Source: Phytophthora hibernalis
Lineage: Eukaryota > Oomycota > Peronosporomycetes > Peronosporales > Peronosporaceae
Reading direction: 5' to 3'
Length of the DNA stretch: 64,000 nucleotides
NCBI GenBank assembly: GCA_012656075.1
Contig: JAAKBF010000010.1
Coordinates: forward strand, 1 to 64,000
This document shows positions 1 to 11,367 of the stretch, piece after piece. Positions within the stretch are counted from its first letter, which is position 1. Each line of letters begins with the position of its first letter. Under the pieces are notes generated by a model. It was not told the origin of the DNA. It made no database searches and saw only the letters and a list, made by a program, of their open reading frames with translations. The translations under genes were made by a program, and so were the position numbers.

Positions 1-758
1 TTCTACTGAAAATCCGACGTCCCAATTCAGAATCGTTTGACAGGCGCCAGTGTGGTGTTGTGATTCACAGAAAACGTCGTTAGTTCGGCTTCCACGCAAC
101 AGCACAACAATTCGCCCAGTCAGGTCGGCAATGTTGGGCTTGCGCAGGGTTCCTGTCGGCCCTTTGCGGTTCACCCCAGCCGGGGTTCAGTTGAGTGTTG
201 TTCCCAACAAGTACCAAGCTCCAAACTCTCCAGAGACTCGCCTGAGCGGGGCAGTCTCCGTGTAATACCCTGTGCCCTCCACCAAAGGATGGACGGCAGC
301 GCGAGCGCGTTTACAGGTCGCCAGGCGCAGATTACGCCCAGCTAGGAGGTTACGGTGTCCTGGGTTGTGCAGACCCACCGGCTCGTCGAATCGACAAGAC
401 TTGTCTTCGCTTGATTTCTAAATTTTTGCTAAATCCGGTTGGATCGACCAATAGCATTCAATTTAAACGGGTATCTTATTGCGAACTTTTCAGCCAATGA
501 TTCTGCATTGTTGCCAAGTTGCTCAAATTTGAAAAAGCGTGGGATAACACTCTAAAATAGAATAGTTTAGATCACTTGAGTAAAGTATGCCAGCCTCCAA
601 ATAGACTACGGGAAAATCTGCTGCAAATCATTACCAAGATCTTGGCATTCAGTTTTCAGACGACTTATCTGCAGTGGAAGGAATGCTGTACTGCAAATAC
701 GGACAACGACATACAAAGCCGGCGAATCTGTGATCATACTGAGTAGTAAAGTGGCCCA

Positions 759-1013
759 ATGCCTCGCACTACAATCCTGGAGGATGAAGACCAGCTGCTA
801 GTGCAGCTAGCACGCCCGTATGCAGACCAAGGGGTCCAGATTGTTTGGCGTCATGTGGCTCAAAAGATGTATCGGTGGAAACGCAGCCCACAGGAGCTAG
901 CACAACGGTTAAATTCCCTCAAGCGCACTTTTGGCAGAGATATCACGGCATTTCCTCCTTCGTTTTCGCTCCAGTTCAAGGGCATCGAGGTCGACGTAGC
1001 GCTCTTCTACTGA
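759..1013 (+). CDS. Myb/SANT-like small protein, array unit 1
   Basis: This is the first full copy of the 84-residue ORF. The sequence has an acidic start (EDEDQLL), three spaced aromatic/Trp positions (IVWRHVA, MYRWKR) and an ending LKRTFGRD followed by FPPSF. That spacing resembles the Myb/SANT-like DNA-binding helices common in uncharacterised Phytophthora proteins, where an LKRTYG-like motif closes the domain. No signal peptide or membrane segment is visible. The 270 bp upstream look like a possible promoter or leader but hold no recognised element. It could be an exapted or antisense ORF of a non-autonomous retroelement; expression is unknown. In this unit the LTR-like block has the CCACC, GTCGCC and CACGGGGTA variants. 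Confidence 0.5.
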   Translation: MPRTTILEDEDQLLVQLARPYADQGVQIVWRHVAQKMYRWKRSPQELAQRLNSLKRTFGRDITAFPPSFSLQFKGIEVDVALFY

Positions 1014-1769
1014 AAATCCGACGTCCCAATTCAGAATCGTTTGACAGGCGCCAGTGTGGTGTTGTGATTCACAGAAAACGTCGTTAGTTCGGCTTCCACG
1101 CAACAGCACAACAATTCGCCCAGTCAGGTCGGCAATGTTGGGCTTGCGCAGGGTTCCTGTCGGTTCCCTTTGCGGTTCACCCCAGCCGGGGTTCAGTTGA
1201 GTGTTGTTCCCAACAAGTATCAAGCTCCAAACTCTCCAGAGACTCGCCTGAGCGGGGCAGTCTCCGTGCAATACCCTGTGCCCTCCACCAAAGGATGGAC
1301 GGCAGCGCGCGAGCGCGTTTACAGGTCGCCAGGCGCAGATTACGCCCAGCTAGGAGGTTACGGTGTCCTGGGTTGTGCAGACCCACCGGCTCGTCGAATC
1401 GACAAGACTTGTCTTCGCTTGATTTCTAAATTTTTGCTAAATCCGGTTGGATCGACCAATAGCATTCAATTTAACCACGGGGTATCTTATTGCGAACTTT
1501 TCAGCCAATGATTCTGCATTGTTGCCAAGTTGCTCAAATTTGAAAAAGCGTGGGATAACACTCTAAAATAGAATAGTTTAGATCACTTGAGTAAAGTATG
1601 CCAGCCTCCAAATAGACTACGGGAAAATCTGCTGCAAATCATTACCAAGATCTTGGCATTCAGTTTTCAGACGACTTATCTGCAGTGGAAGGAATGCTGT
1701 ACTGCAAATACGGACAACGACATACAAAGCCGGCGAATCTGTGATCATACTGAGTAGTAAAGTGGCCCA

Positions 1770-2024
1770 ATGCCTCGCACTACAATCCTGGAGGATGAAG
1801 ACCAGCTGCTAGTGCAGCTAGCACGCCCGTATGCAGACCAAGGGGTCCAGATTGTTTGGCGTCATGTGGCTCAAAAGATGTATCGGTGGAAACGCAGCCC
1901 ACAGGAGCTAGCACAACGGTTAAATTCCCTCAAGCGCACTTTTGGCAGAGATATCACGGCATTTCCTCCTTCGTTTTCGCTCCAGTTCAAGGGCATCGAG
2001 GTCGACGTAGCGCTCTTCTACTGA
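1770..2024 (+). CDS. Myb/SANT-like small protein, array unit 2
   Basis: The protein is identical to that of unit 1. The following LTR-like block differs from unit 1 at two substitutions (AAGTACC for AAGTATC, and GTCACC for GTCGCC). Confidence 0.5.
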   Translation: MPRTTILEDEDQLLVQLARPYADQGVQIVWRHVAQKMYRWKRSPQELAQRLNSLKRTFGRDITAFPPSFSLQFKGIEVDVALFY

Positions 2025-2780
2025 AAATCCGACGTCCCAATTCAGAATCGTTTGACAGGCGCCAGTGTGGTGTTGTGATTCACAGAAAACGTCGTTAGTT
2101 CGGCTTCCACGCAACAGCACAACAATTCGCCCAGTCAGGTCGGCAATGTTGGGCTTGCGCAGGGTTCCTGTCGGTTCCCTTTGCGGTTCACCCCAGCCGG
2201 GGTTCAGTTGAGTGTTGTTCCCAACAAGTACCAAGCTCCAAACTCTCCAGAGACTCGCCTGAGCGGGGCAGTCTCCGTGCAATACCCTGTGCCCTCCACC
2301 AAAGGATGGACGGCAGCGCGCGAGCGCGTTTACAGGTCACCAGGCGCAGATTACGCCCAGCTAGGAGGTTACGGTGTCCTGGGTTGTGCAGACCCACCGG
2401 CTCGTCGAATCGACAAGACTTGTCTTCGCTTGATTTCTAAATTTTTGCTAAATCCGGTTGGATCGACCAATAGCATTCAATTTAACCACGGGGTATCTTA
2501 TTGCGAACTTTTCAGCCAATGATTCTGCATTGTTGCCAAGTTGCTCAAATTTGAAAAAGCGTGGGATAACACTCTAAAATAGAATAGTTTAGATCACTTG
2601 AGTAAAGTATGCCAGCCTCCAAATAGACTACGGGAAAATCTGCTGCAAATCATTACCAAGATCTTGGCATTCAGTTTTCAGACGACTTATCTGCAGTGGA
2701 AGGAATGCTGTACTGCAAATACGGACAACGACATACAAAGCCGGCGAATCTGTGATCATACTGAGTAGTAAAGTGGCCCA

Positions 2781-3035
2781 ATGCCTCGCACTACAATCCT
2801 GGAGGATGAAGACCAGCTGCTAGTGCAGCTAGCACGCCCGTATGCAGACCAAGGGGTCCAGATTGTTTGGCGTCATGTGGCTCAAAAGATGTATCGGTGG
2901 AAACGCAGCCCACAGGAGCTAGCACAACGGTTAAATTCCCTCAAGCGCACTTTTGGCAGAGATATCACGGCATTTCCTCCTTCGTTTTCGCTCCAGTTCA
3001 AGGGCATCGAGGTCGACGTAGCGCTCTTCTACTGA
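2781..3035 (+). CDS. Myb/SANT-like small protein, array unit 3
   Basis: The protein is identical to unit 1. The unit is 1 bp shorter (CACGGGTA), and it has CCTCC where the first units have CCACC, with GTCGCC retained. Confidence 0.5.
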   Translation: MPRTTILEDEDQLLVQLARPYADQGVQIVWRHVAQKMYRWKRSPQELAQRLNSLKRTFGRDITAFPPSFSLQFKGIEVDVALFY

Positions 3036-3790
3036 AAATCCGACGTCCCAATTCAGAATCGTTTGACAGGCGCCAGTGTGGTGTTGTGATTCACAGAAAA
3101 CGTCGTTAGTTCGGCTTCCACGCAACAGCACAACAATTCGCCCAGTCAGGTCGGCAATGTTGGGCTTGCGCAGGGTTCCTGTCGGTTCCCTTTGCGGTTC
3201 ACCCCAGCCGGGGTTCAGTTGAGTGTTGTTCCCAACAAGTACCAAGCTCCAAACTCTCCAGAGACTCGCCTGAGCGGGGCAGTCTCCGTGCAATACCCTG
3301 TGCCCTCCTCCAAAGGATGGACGGCAGCGCGCGAGCGCGTTTACAGGTCGCCAGGCGCAGATTACGCCCAGCTAGGAGGTTACGGTGTCCTGGGTTGTGC
3401 AGACCCACCGGCTCGTCGAATCGACAAGACTTGTCTTCGCTTGATTTCTAAATTTTTGCTAAATCCGGTTGGATCGACCAATAGCATTCAATTTAACCAC
3501 GGGTATCTTATTGCGAACTTTTCAGCCAATGATTCTGCATTGTTGCCAAGTTGCTCAAATTTGAAAAAGCGTGGGATAACACTCTAAAATAGAATAGTTT
3601 AGATCACTTGAGTAAAGTATGCCAGCCTCCAAATAGACTACGGGAAAATCTGCTGCAAATCATTACCAAGATCTTGGCATTCAGTTTTCAGACGACTTAT
3701 CTGCAGTGGAAGGAATGCTGTACTGCAAATACGGACAACGACATACAAAGCCGGCGAATCTGTGATCATACTGAGTAGTAAAGTGGCCCA

Positions 3791-4045
3791 ATGCCTCGCA
3801 CTACAATCCTGGAGGATGAAGACCAGCTGCTAGTGCAGCTAGCACGCCCGTATGCAGACCAAGGGGTCCAGATTGTTTGGCGTCATGTGGCTCAAAAGAT
3901 GTATCGGTGGAAACGCAGCCCACAGGAGCTAGCACAACGGTTAAATTCCCTCAAGCGCACTTTTGGCAGAGATATCACGGCATTTCCTCCTTCGTTTTCG
4001 CTCCAGTTCAAGGGCATCGAGGTCGACGTAGCGCTCTTCTACTGA
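3791..4045 (+). CDS. Myb/SANT-like small protein, array unit 4
   Basis: The protein is identical to unit 1. The unit combines the CCTCC and GTCACC variants with the longer CACGGGGTA form, so variants are shuffled between units rather than nested. Confidence 0.5.
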   Translation: MPRTTILEDEDQLLVQLARPYADQGVQIVWRHVAQKMYRWKRSPQELAQRLNSLKRTFGRDITAFPPSFSLQFKGIEVDVALFY

Positions 4046-4801
4046 AAATCCGACGTCCCAATTCAGAATCGTTTGACAGGCGCCAGTGTGGTGTTGTGAT
4101 TCACAGAAAACGTCGTTAGTTCGGCTTCCACGCAACAGCACAACAATTCGCCCAGTCAGGTCGGCAATGTTGGGCTTGCGCAGGGTTCCTGTCGGTTCCC
4201 TTTGCGGTTCACCCCAGCCGGGGTTCAGTTGAGTGTTGTTCCCAACAAGTACCAAGCTCCAAACTCTCCAGAGACTCGCCTGAGCGGGGCAGTCTCCGTG
4301 CAATACCCTGTGCCCTCCTCCAAAGGATGGACGGCAGCGCGCGAGCGCGTTTACAGGTCACCAGGCGCAGATTACGCCCAGCTAGGAGGTTACGGTGTCC
4401 TGGGTTGTGCAGACCCACCGGCTCGTCGAATCGACAAGACTTGTCTTCGCTTGATTTCTAAATTTTTGCTAAATCCGGTTGGATCGACCAATAGCATTCA
4501 ATTTAACCACGGGGTATCTTATTGCGAACTTTTCAGCCAATGATTCTGCATTGTTGCCAAGTTGCTCAAATTTGAAAAAGCGTGGGATAACACTCTAAAA
4601 TAGAATAGTTTAGATCACTTGAGTAAAGTATGCCAGCCTCCAAATAGACTACGGGAAAATCTGCTGCAAATCATTACCAAGATCTTGGCATTCAGTTTTC
4701 AGACGACTTATCTGCAGTGGAAGGAATGCTGTACTGCAAATACGGACAACGACATACAAAGCCGGCGAATCTGTGATCATACTGAGTAGTAAAGTGGCCC
4801 A

Positions 4802-5056
4802 ATGCCTCGCACTACAATCCTGGAGGATGAAGACCAGCTGCTAGTGCAGCTAGCACGCCCGTATGCAGACCAAGGGGTCCAGATTGTTTGGCGTCATGTG
4901 GCTCAAAAGATGTATCGGTGGAAACGCAGCCCACAGGAGCTAGCACAACGGTTAAATTCCCTCAAGCGCACTTTTGGCAGAGATATCACGGCATTTCCTC
5001 CTTCGTTTTCGCTCCAGTTCAAGGGCATCGAGGTCGACGTAGCGCTCTTCTACTGA
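4802..5056 (+). CDS. Myb/SANT-like small protein, array unit 5
   Basis: The protein is identical to unit 1. The LTR-like block has CCTCC, GTCACC and the short CACGGGTA variant, the same haplotype as unit 6. Confidence 0.5.
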   Translation: MPRTTILEDEDQLLVQLARPYADQGVQIVWRHVAQKMYRWKRSPQELAQRLNSLKRTFGRDITAFPPSFSLQFKGIEVDVALFY

Positions 5057-5811
5057 AAATCCGACGTCCCAATTCAGAATCGTTTGACAGGCGCCAGTGT
5101 GGTGTTGTGATTCACAGAAAACGTCGTTAGTTCGGCTTCCACGCAACAGCACAACAATTCGCCCAGTCAGGTCGGCAATGTTGGGCTTGCGCAGGGTTCC
5201 TGTCGGTTCCCTTTGCGGTTCACCCCAGCCGGGGTTCAGTTGAGTGTTGTTCCCAACAAGTACCAAGCTCCAAACTCTCCAGAGACTCGCCTGAGCGGGG
5301 CAGTCTCCGTGCAATACCCTGTGCCCTCCTCCAAAGGATGGACGGCAGCGCGCGAGCGCGTTTACAGGTCACCAGGCGCAGATTACGCCCAGCTAGGAGG
5401 TTACGGTGTCCTGGGTTGTGCAGACCCACCGGCTCGTCGAATCGACAAGACTTGTCTTCGCTTGATTTCTAAATTTTTGCTAAATCCGGTTGGATCGACC
5501 AATAGCATTCAATTTAACCACGGGTATCTTATTGCGAACTTTTCAGCCAATGATTCTGCATTGTTGCCAAGTTGCTCAAATTTGAAAAAGCGTGGGATAA
5601 CACTCTAAAATAGAATAGTTTAGATCACTTGAGTAAAGTATGCCAGCCTCCAAATAGACTACGGGAAAATCTGCTGCAAATCATTACCAAGATCTTGGCA
5701 TTCAGTTTTCAGACGACTTATCTGCAGTGGAAGGAATGCTGTACTGCAAATACGGACAACGACATACAAAGCCGGCGAATCTGTGATCATACTGAGTAGT
5801 AAAGTGGCCCA

Positions 5812-6066
5812 ATGCCTCGCACTACAATCCTGGAGGATGAAGACCAGCTGCTAGTGCAGCTAGCACGCCCGTATGCAGACCAAGGGGTCCAGATTGTTTG
5901 GCGTCATGTGGCTCAAAAGATGTATCGGTGGAAACGCAGCCCACAGGAGCTAGCACAACGGTTAAATTCCCTCAAGCGCACTTTTGGCAGAGATATCACG
6001 GCATTTCCTCCTTCGTTTTCGCTCCAGTTCAAGGGCATCGAGGTCGACGTAGCGCTCTTCTACTGA
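5812..6066 (+). CDS. Myb/SANT-like small protein, array unit 6
   Basis: The protein is identical to unit 1. At the sites compared this unit matches unit 5, which points to a recent local duplication of one unit. Confidence 0.5.
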   Translation: MPRTTILEDEDQLLVQLARPYADQGVQIVWRHVAQKMYRWKRSPQELAQRLNSLKRTFGRDITAFPPSFSLQFKGIEVDVALFY

Positions 6067-6821
6067 AAATCCGACGTCCCAATTCAGAATCGTTTGACAG
6101 GCGCCAGTGTGGTGTTGTGATTCACAGAAAACGTCGTTAGTTCGGCTTCCACGCAACAGCACAACAATTCGCCCAGTCAGGTCGGCAATGTTGGGCTTGC
6201 GCAGGGTTCCTGTCGGTTCCCTTTGCGGTTCACCCCAGCCGGGGTTCAGTTGAGTGTTGTTCCCAACAAGTACCAAGCTCCAAACTCTCCAGAGACTCGC
6301 CTGAGCGGGGCAGTCTCCGTGCAATACCCTGTGCCCTCCTCCAAAGGATGGACGGCAGCGCGCGAGCGCGTTTACAGGTCACCAGGCGCAGATTACGCCC
6401 AGCTAGGAGGTTACGGTGTCCTGGGTTGTGCAGACCCACCGGCTCGTCGAATCGACAAGACTTGTCTTCGCTTGATTTCTAAATTTTTGCTAAATCCGGT
6501 TGGATCGACCAATAGCATTCAATTTAACCACGGGTATCTTATTGCGAACTTTTCAGCCAATGATTCTGCATTGTTGCCAAGTTGCTCAAATTTGAAAAAG
6601 CGTGGGATAACACTCTAAAATAGAATAGTTTAGATCACTTGAGTAAAGTATGCCAGCCTCCAAATAGACTACGGGAAAATCTGCTGCAAATCATTACCAA
6701 GATCTTGGCATTCAGTTTTCAGACGACTTATCTGCAGTGGAAGGAATGCTGTACTGCAAATACGGACAACGACATACAAAGCCGGCGAATCTGTGATCAT
6801 ACTGAGTAGTAAAGTGGCCCA

Positions 6822-7076
6822 ATGCCTCGCACTACAATCCTGGAGGATGAAGACCAGCTGCTAGTGCAGCTAGCACGCCCGTATGCAGACCAAGGGGTCC
6901 AGATTGTTTGGCGTCATGTGGCTCAAAAGATGTATCGGTGGAAACGCAGCCCACAGGAGCTAGCACAACGGTTAAATTCCCTCAAGCGCACTTTTGGCAG
7001 AGATATCACGGCATTTCCTCCTTCGTTTTCGCTCCAGTTCAAGGGCATCGAGGTCGACGTAGCGCTCTTCTACTGA
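6822..7076 (+). CDS. Myb/SANT-like small protein, array unit 7
   Basis: The protein is identical to unit 1. This unit returns to CCACC, as in units 1 and 2, but keeps GTCACC and the short CACGGGTA form. Confidence 0.5.
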   Translation: MPRTTILEDEDQLLVQLARPYADQGVQIVWRHVAQKMYRWKRSPQELAQRLNSLKRTFGRDITAFPPSFSLQFKGIEVDVALFY

Positions 7077-7831
7077 AAATCCGACGTCCCAATTCAGAAT
7101 CGTTTGACAGGCGCCAGTGTGGTGTTGTGATTCACAGAAAACGTCGTTAGTTCGGCTTCCACGCAACAGCACAACAATTCGCCCAGTCAGGTCGGCAATG
7201 TTGGGCTTGCGCAGGGTTCCTGTCGGTTCCCTTTGCGGTTCACCCCAGCCGGGGTTCAGTTGAGTGTTGTTCCCAACAAGTACCAAGCTCCAAACTCTCC
7301 AGAGACTCGCCTGAGCGGGGCAGTCTCCGTGCAATACCCTGTGCCCTCCACCAAAGGATGGACGGCAGCGCGCGAGCGCGTTTACAGGTCACCAGGCGCA
7401 GATTACGCCCAGCTAGGAGGTTACGGTGTCCTGGGTTGTGCAGACCCACCGGCTCGTCGAATCGACAAGACTTGTCTTCGCTTGATTTCTAAATTTTTGC
7501 TAAATCCGGTTGGATCGACCAATAGCATTCAATTTAACCACGGGTATCTTATTGCGAACTTTTCAGCCAATGATTCTGCATTGTTGCCAAGTTGCTCAAA
7601 TTTGAAAAAGCGTGGGATAACACTCTAAAATAGAATAGTTTAGATCACTTGAGTAAAGTATGCCAGCCTCCAAATAGACTACGGGAAAATCTGCTGCAAA
7701 TCATTACCAAGATCTTGGCATTCAGTTTTCAGACGACTTATCTGCAGTGGAAGGAATGCTGTACTGCAAATACGGACAACGACATACAAAGCCGGCGAAT
7801 CTGTGATCATACTGAGTAGTAAAGTGGCCCA

Positions 7832-8086
7832 ATGCCTCGCACTACAATCCTGGAGGATGAAGACCAGCTGCTAGTGCAGCTAGCACGCCCGTATGCAGAC
7901 CAAGGGGTCCAGATTGTTTGGCGTCATGTGGCTCAAAAGATGTATCGGTGGAAACGCAGCCCACAGGAGCTAGCACAACGGTTAAATTCCCTCAAGCGCA
8001 CTTTTGGCAGAGATATCACGGCATTTCCTCCTTCGTTTTCGCTCCAGTTCAAGGGCATCGAGGTCGACGTAGCGCTCTTCTACTGA
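7832..8086 (+). CDS. Myb/SANT-like small protein, array unit 8
   Basis: The protein is identical to unit 1. The flanking block carries GTCGAGTCAGG in place of GCCCAGTCAGG and has lost one C (GGTTCCTTTG). Confidence 0.5.
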   Translation: MPRTTILEDEDQLLVQLARPYADQGVQIVWRHVAQKMYRWKRSPQELAQRLNSLKRTFGRDITAFPPSFSLQFKGIEVDVALFY

Positions 8087-8841
8087 AAATCCGACGTCCC
8101 AATTCAGAATCGTTTGACAGGCGCCAGTGTGGTGTTGTGATTCACAGAAAACGTCGTTAGTTCGGCTTCCACGCAACAGCACAACAATTCGTCGAGTCAG
8201 GTCGGCAATGTTGGGCTTGCGCAGGGTTCCTGTCGGTTCCTTTGCGGTTCACCCCAGCCGGGGTTCAGTTGAGTGTTGTTCCCAACAAGTACCAAGCTCC
8301 AAACTCTCCAGAGACTCGCCTGAGCGGGGCAGTCTCCGTGCAATACCCTGTGCCCTCCTCCAAAGGATGGACGGCAGCGCGCGAGCGCGTTTACAGGTCA
8401 CCAGGCGCAGATTACGCCCAGCTAGGAGGTTACGGTGTCCTGGGTTGTGCAGACCCACCGGCTCGTCGAATCGACAAGACTTGTCTTCGCTTGATTTCTA
8501 AATTTTTGCTAAATCCGGTTGGATCGACCAATAGCATTCAATTTAACCACGGGGTATCTTATTGCGAACTTTTCAGCCAATGATTCTGCATTGTTGCCAA
8601 GTTGCTCAAATTTGAAAAAGCGTGGGATAACACTCTAAAATAGAATAGTTTAGATCACTTGAGTAAAGTATGCCAGCCTCCAAATAGACTACGGGAAAAT
8701 CTGCTGCAAATCATTACCAAGATCTTGGCATTCAGTTTTCAGACGACTTATCTGCAGTGGAAGGAATGCTGTACTGCAAATACGGACAACGACATACAAA
8801 GCCGGCGAATCTGTGATCATACTGAGTAGTAAAGTGGCCCA

Positions 8842-9096
8842 ATGCCTCGCACTACAATCCTGGAGGATGAAGACCAGCTGCTAGTGCAGCTAGCACGCCC
8901 GTATGCAGACCAAGGGGTCCAGATTGTTTGGCGTCATGTGGCTCAAAAGATGTATCGGTGGAAACGCAGCCCACAGGAGCTAGCACAACGGTTAAATTCC
9001 CTCAAGCGCACTTTTGGCAGAGATATCACGGCATTTCCTCCTTCGTTTTCGCTCCAGTTCAAGGGCATCGAGGTCGACGTAGCGCTCTTCTACTGA
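8842..9096 (+). CDS. Myb/SANT-like small protein, array unit 9
   Basis: The protein is identical to unit 1. The unit shares GTCGAGTCAGG with unit 8 and has a 4-bp deletion near 9,383 (ATGGACGCGCGCG), giving a 1,007-bp period. Confidence 0.5.
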   Translation: MPRTTILEDEDQLLVQLARPYADQGVQIVWRHVAQKMYRWKRSPQELAQRLNSLKRTFGRDITAFPPSFSLQFKGIEVDVALFY

Positions 9097-9848
9097 AAAT
9101 CCGACGTCCCAATTCAGAATCGTTTGACAGGCGCCAGTGTGGTGTTGTGATTCACAGAAAACGTCGTTAGTTCGGCTTCCACGCAACAGCACAACAATTC
9201 GTCGAGTCAGGTCGGCAATGTTGGGCTTGCGCAGGGTTCCTGTCGGTTCCCTTTGCGGTTCACCCCAGCCGGGGTTCAGTTGAGTGTTGTTCCCAACAAG
9301 TACCAAGCTCCAAACTCTCCAGAGACTCGCCTGAGCGGGGCAGTCTCCGTGCAATACCCTGTGCCCTCCTCCAAAGGATGGACGCGCGCGAGCGCGTTTA
9401 CAGGTCACCAGGCGCAGATTACGCCCAGCTAGGAGGTTACGGTGTCCTGGGTTGTGCAGACCCACCGGCTCGTCGAATCGACAAGACTTGTCTTCGCTTG
9501 ATTTCTAAATTTTTGCTAAATCCGGTTGGATCGACCAATAGCATTCAATTTAACCACGGGGTATCTTATTGCGAACTTTTCAGCCAATGATTCTGCATTG
9601 TTGCCAAGTTGCTCAAATTTGAAAAAGCGTGGGATAACACTCTAAAATAGAATAGTTTAGATCACTTGAGTAAAGTATGCCAGCCTCCAAATAGACTACG
9701 GGAAAATCTGCTGCAAATCATTACCAAGATCTTGGCATTCAGTTTTCAGACGACTTATCTGCAGTGGAAGGAATGCTGTACTGCAAATACGGACAACGAC
9801 ATACAAAGCCGGCGAATCTGTGATCATACTGAGTAGTAAAGTGGCCCA

Positions 9849-10103
9849 ATGCCTCGCACTACAATCCTGGAGGATGAAGACCAGCTGCTAGTGCAGCTAG
9901 CACGCCCGTATGCAGACCAAGGGGTCCAGATTGTTTGGCGTCATGTGGCTCAAAAGATGTATCGGTGGAAACGCAGCCCACAGGAGCTAGCACAACGGTT
10001 AAATTCCCTCAAGCGCACTTTTGGCAGAGATATCACGGCATTTCCTCCTTCGTTTTCGCTCCAGTTCAAGGGCATCGAGGTCGACGTAGCGCTCTTCTAC
10101 TGA
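9849..10103 (+). CDS. Myb/SANT-like small protein, array unit 10
   Basis: The protein is identical to unit 1. This is the most decayed full unit (997 bp). It lacks several bases near 10,400, 10,520 and 10,558 and has a substitution near 10,624, yet the ORF is untouched. Confidence 0.5.
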   Translation: MPRTTILEDEDQLLVQLARPYADQGVQIVWRHVAQKMYRWKRSPQELAQRLNSLKRTFGRDITAFPPSFSLQFKGIEVDVALFY

Positions 10104-10845
10104 AAATCCGACGTCCCAATTCAGAATCGTTTGACAGGCGCCAGTGTGGTGTTGTGATTCACAGAAAACGTCGTTAGTTCGGCTTCCACGCAACAGCACA
10201 ACAATTCGCCCAGTCAGGTCGGCAATGTTGGGCTTGCGCAGGGTTCCTGTCGGTTCCTTTGCGGTTCACCCCAGCCGGGGTTCAGTTGAGTGTTGTTCCC
10301 AACAAGTACCAAGCTCCAAACTCTCCAGAGACTCGCCTGAGCGGGGCAGTCTCCGTGCAATACCCTGTGCCCTCCTCCAAAGGATGGACGGCAGCGCGCG
10401 AGCGTTTACAGGTCACCAGGCGCAGATTACGCCCAGCTAGGAGGTTACGGTGTCCTGGGTTGTGCAGACCCACCGGCTCGTCGAATCGACAAGACTTGTC
10501 TTCGCTTGATTTCTAAATTTTGCTAAATCCGGTTGGATCGACCAATAGCATTCAATTTGTATCTTATTGCGAATTTTCAGCCAATGATTCTGCATTGTTG
10601 CCAAGTTGCTCAAATTTGAAAAATCGTGGGATAACACTCTAAAATAGAATAGTTTAGATCACTTGAGTAAAGTATGCCAGCCTCCAAATAGACTACGGGA
10701 AAATCTGCTGCAAATCATTACCAAGATCTTGGCATTCAGTTTTCAGACGACTTATCTGCAGTGGAAGGAATGCTGTACTGCAAATACGGACAACGACATA
10801 CAAAGCCGGCGAATCTGTGATCATACTGAGTAGTAAAGTGGCCCA

Positions 10846-11100
10846 ATGCCTCGCACTACAATCCTGGAGGATGAAGACCAGCTGCTAGTGCAGCTAGCAC
10901 GCCCGTATGCAGACCAAGGGGTCCAGATTGTTTGGCGTCATGTGGCTCAAAAGATGTATCGGTGGAAACGCAGCCCACAGGAGCTAGCACAACGGTTAAA
11001 TTCCCTCAAGCGCACTTTTGGCAGAGATATCACGGCATTTCCTCCTTCGTTTTCGCTCCAGTTCAAGGGCATCGAGGTCGACGTAGCGCTCTTCTACTGA
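10846..11100 (+). CDS. Myb/SANT-like small protein, array unit 11 (last, truncated unit)
   Basis: The protein is identical to unit 1. The unit carries the GTCGAGTCAGG variant and is cut at about 11,367, where retroelement integrase sequence begins. Confidence 0.5.
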   Translation: MPRTTILEDEDQLLVQLARPYADQGVQIVWRHVAQKMYRWKRSPQELAQRLNSLKRTFGRDITAFPPSFSLQFKGIEVDVALFY

Positions 11101-11367
11101 AAATCCGACGTCCCAATTCAGAATCGTTTGACAGGCGCCAGTGTGGTGTTGTGATTCACAGAAAACGTCGTTAGTTCGGCTTCCACGCAACAGCACAACA
11201 ATTCGTCGAGTCAGGTCGGCAATGTTGGGCTTGCGCAGGGTTCCTGTCGGTTCCCTTTGCGGTTCACCCCAGCCGGGGTTCAGTTGAGTGTTGTTCCCAA
11301 CAAGTACCAAGCTCCAAACTCTCCAGAGACTCGCCTGAGCGGGGCAGTCTCCGTGCAATACCCTGTG

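Larger units (their letters stand above)
1..11367 (+). repeat. Macrosatellite array of about 11 LTR-derived units, each about 1,010 bp
   Basis: The same sequence recurs head to tail. The 84-codon ORF starts at 759, 1770, 2781, 3791, 4802, 5812, 6822, 7832, 8842, 9849 and 10846, giving periods of 1011, 1011, 1010, 1011, 1010, 1010, 1010, 1010, 1007 and 997. The left edge lies inside a unit, so the true array is longer. Each unit holds the ORF, then a block of about 370 bp whose reverse complement matches the downstream part of the LTR at 18,404-18,769, then about 330 bp that looks non-coding. Units differ by single substitutions and 1-9 bp indels, nearly all in the LTR-like block. The last unit stops abruptly at about 11,367 in that block and joins integrase sequence. 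Two reverse-oriented relatives lie at 18.4-18.8 and 24.05-24.52 kb. Confidence 0.97.

Noticed and set aside
909..1271. Recurrent minus-strand ORF of 120 codons and plus-strand ORFs of 113-157 codons in each array unit
   Set aside because: They run through the LTR-like block, change length between units with each indel and resemble no family. They are shadows of repeat sequence.
1..11367. Array as a CRISPR or rDNA/spacer array
   Set aside because: Units are 1 kb, continuous and without spacers, and contain no rRNA-like sequence.
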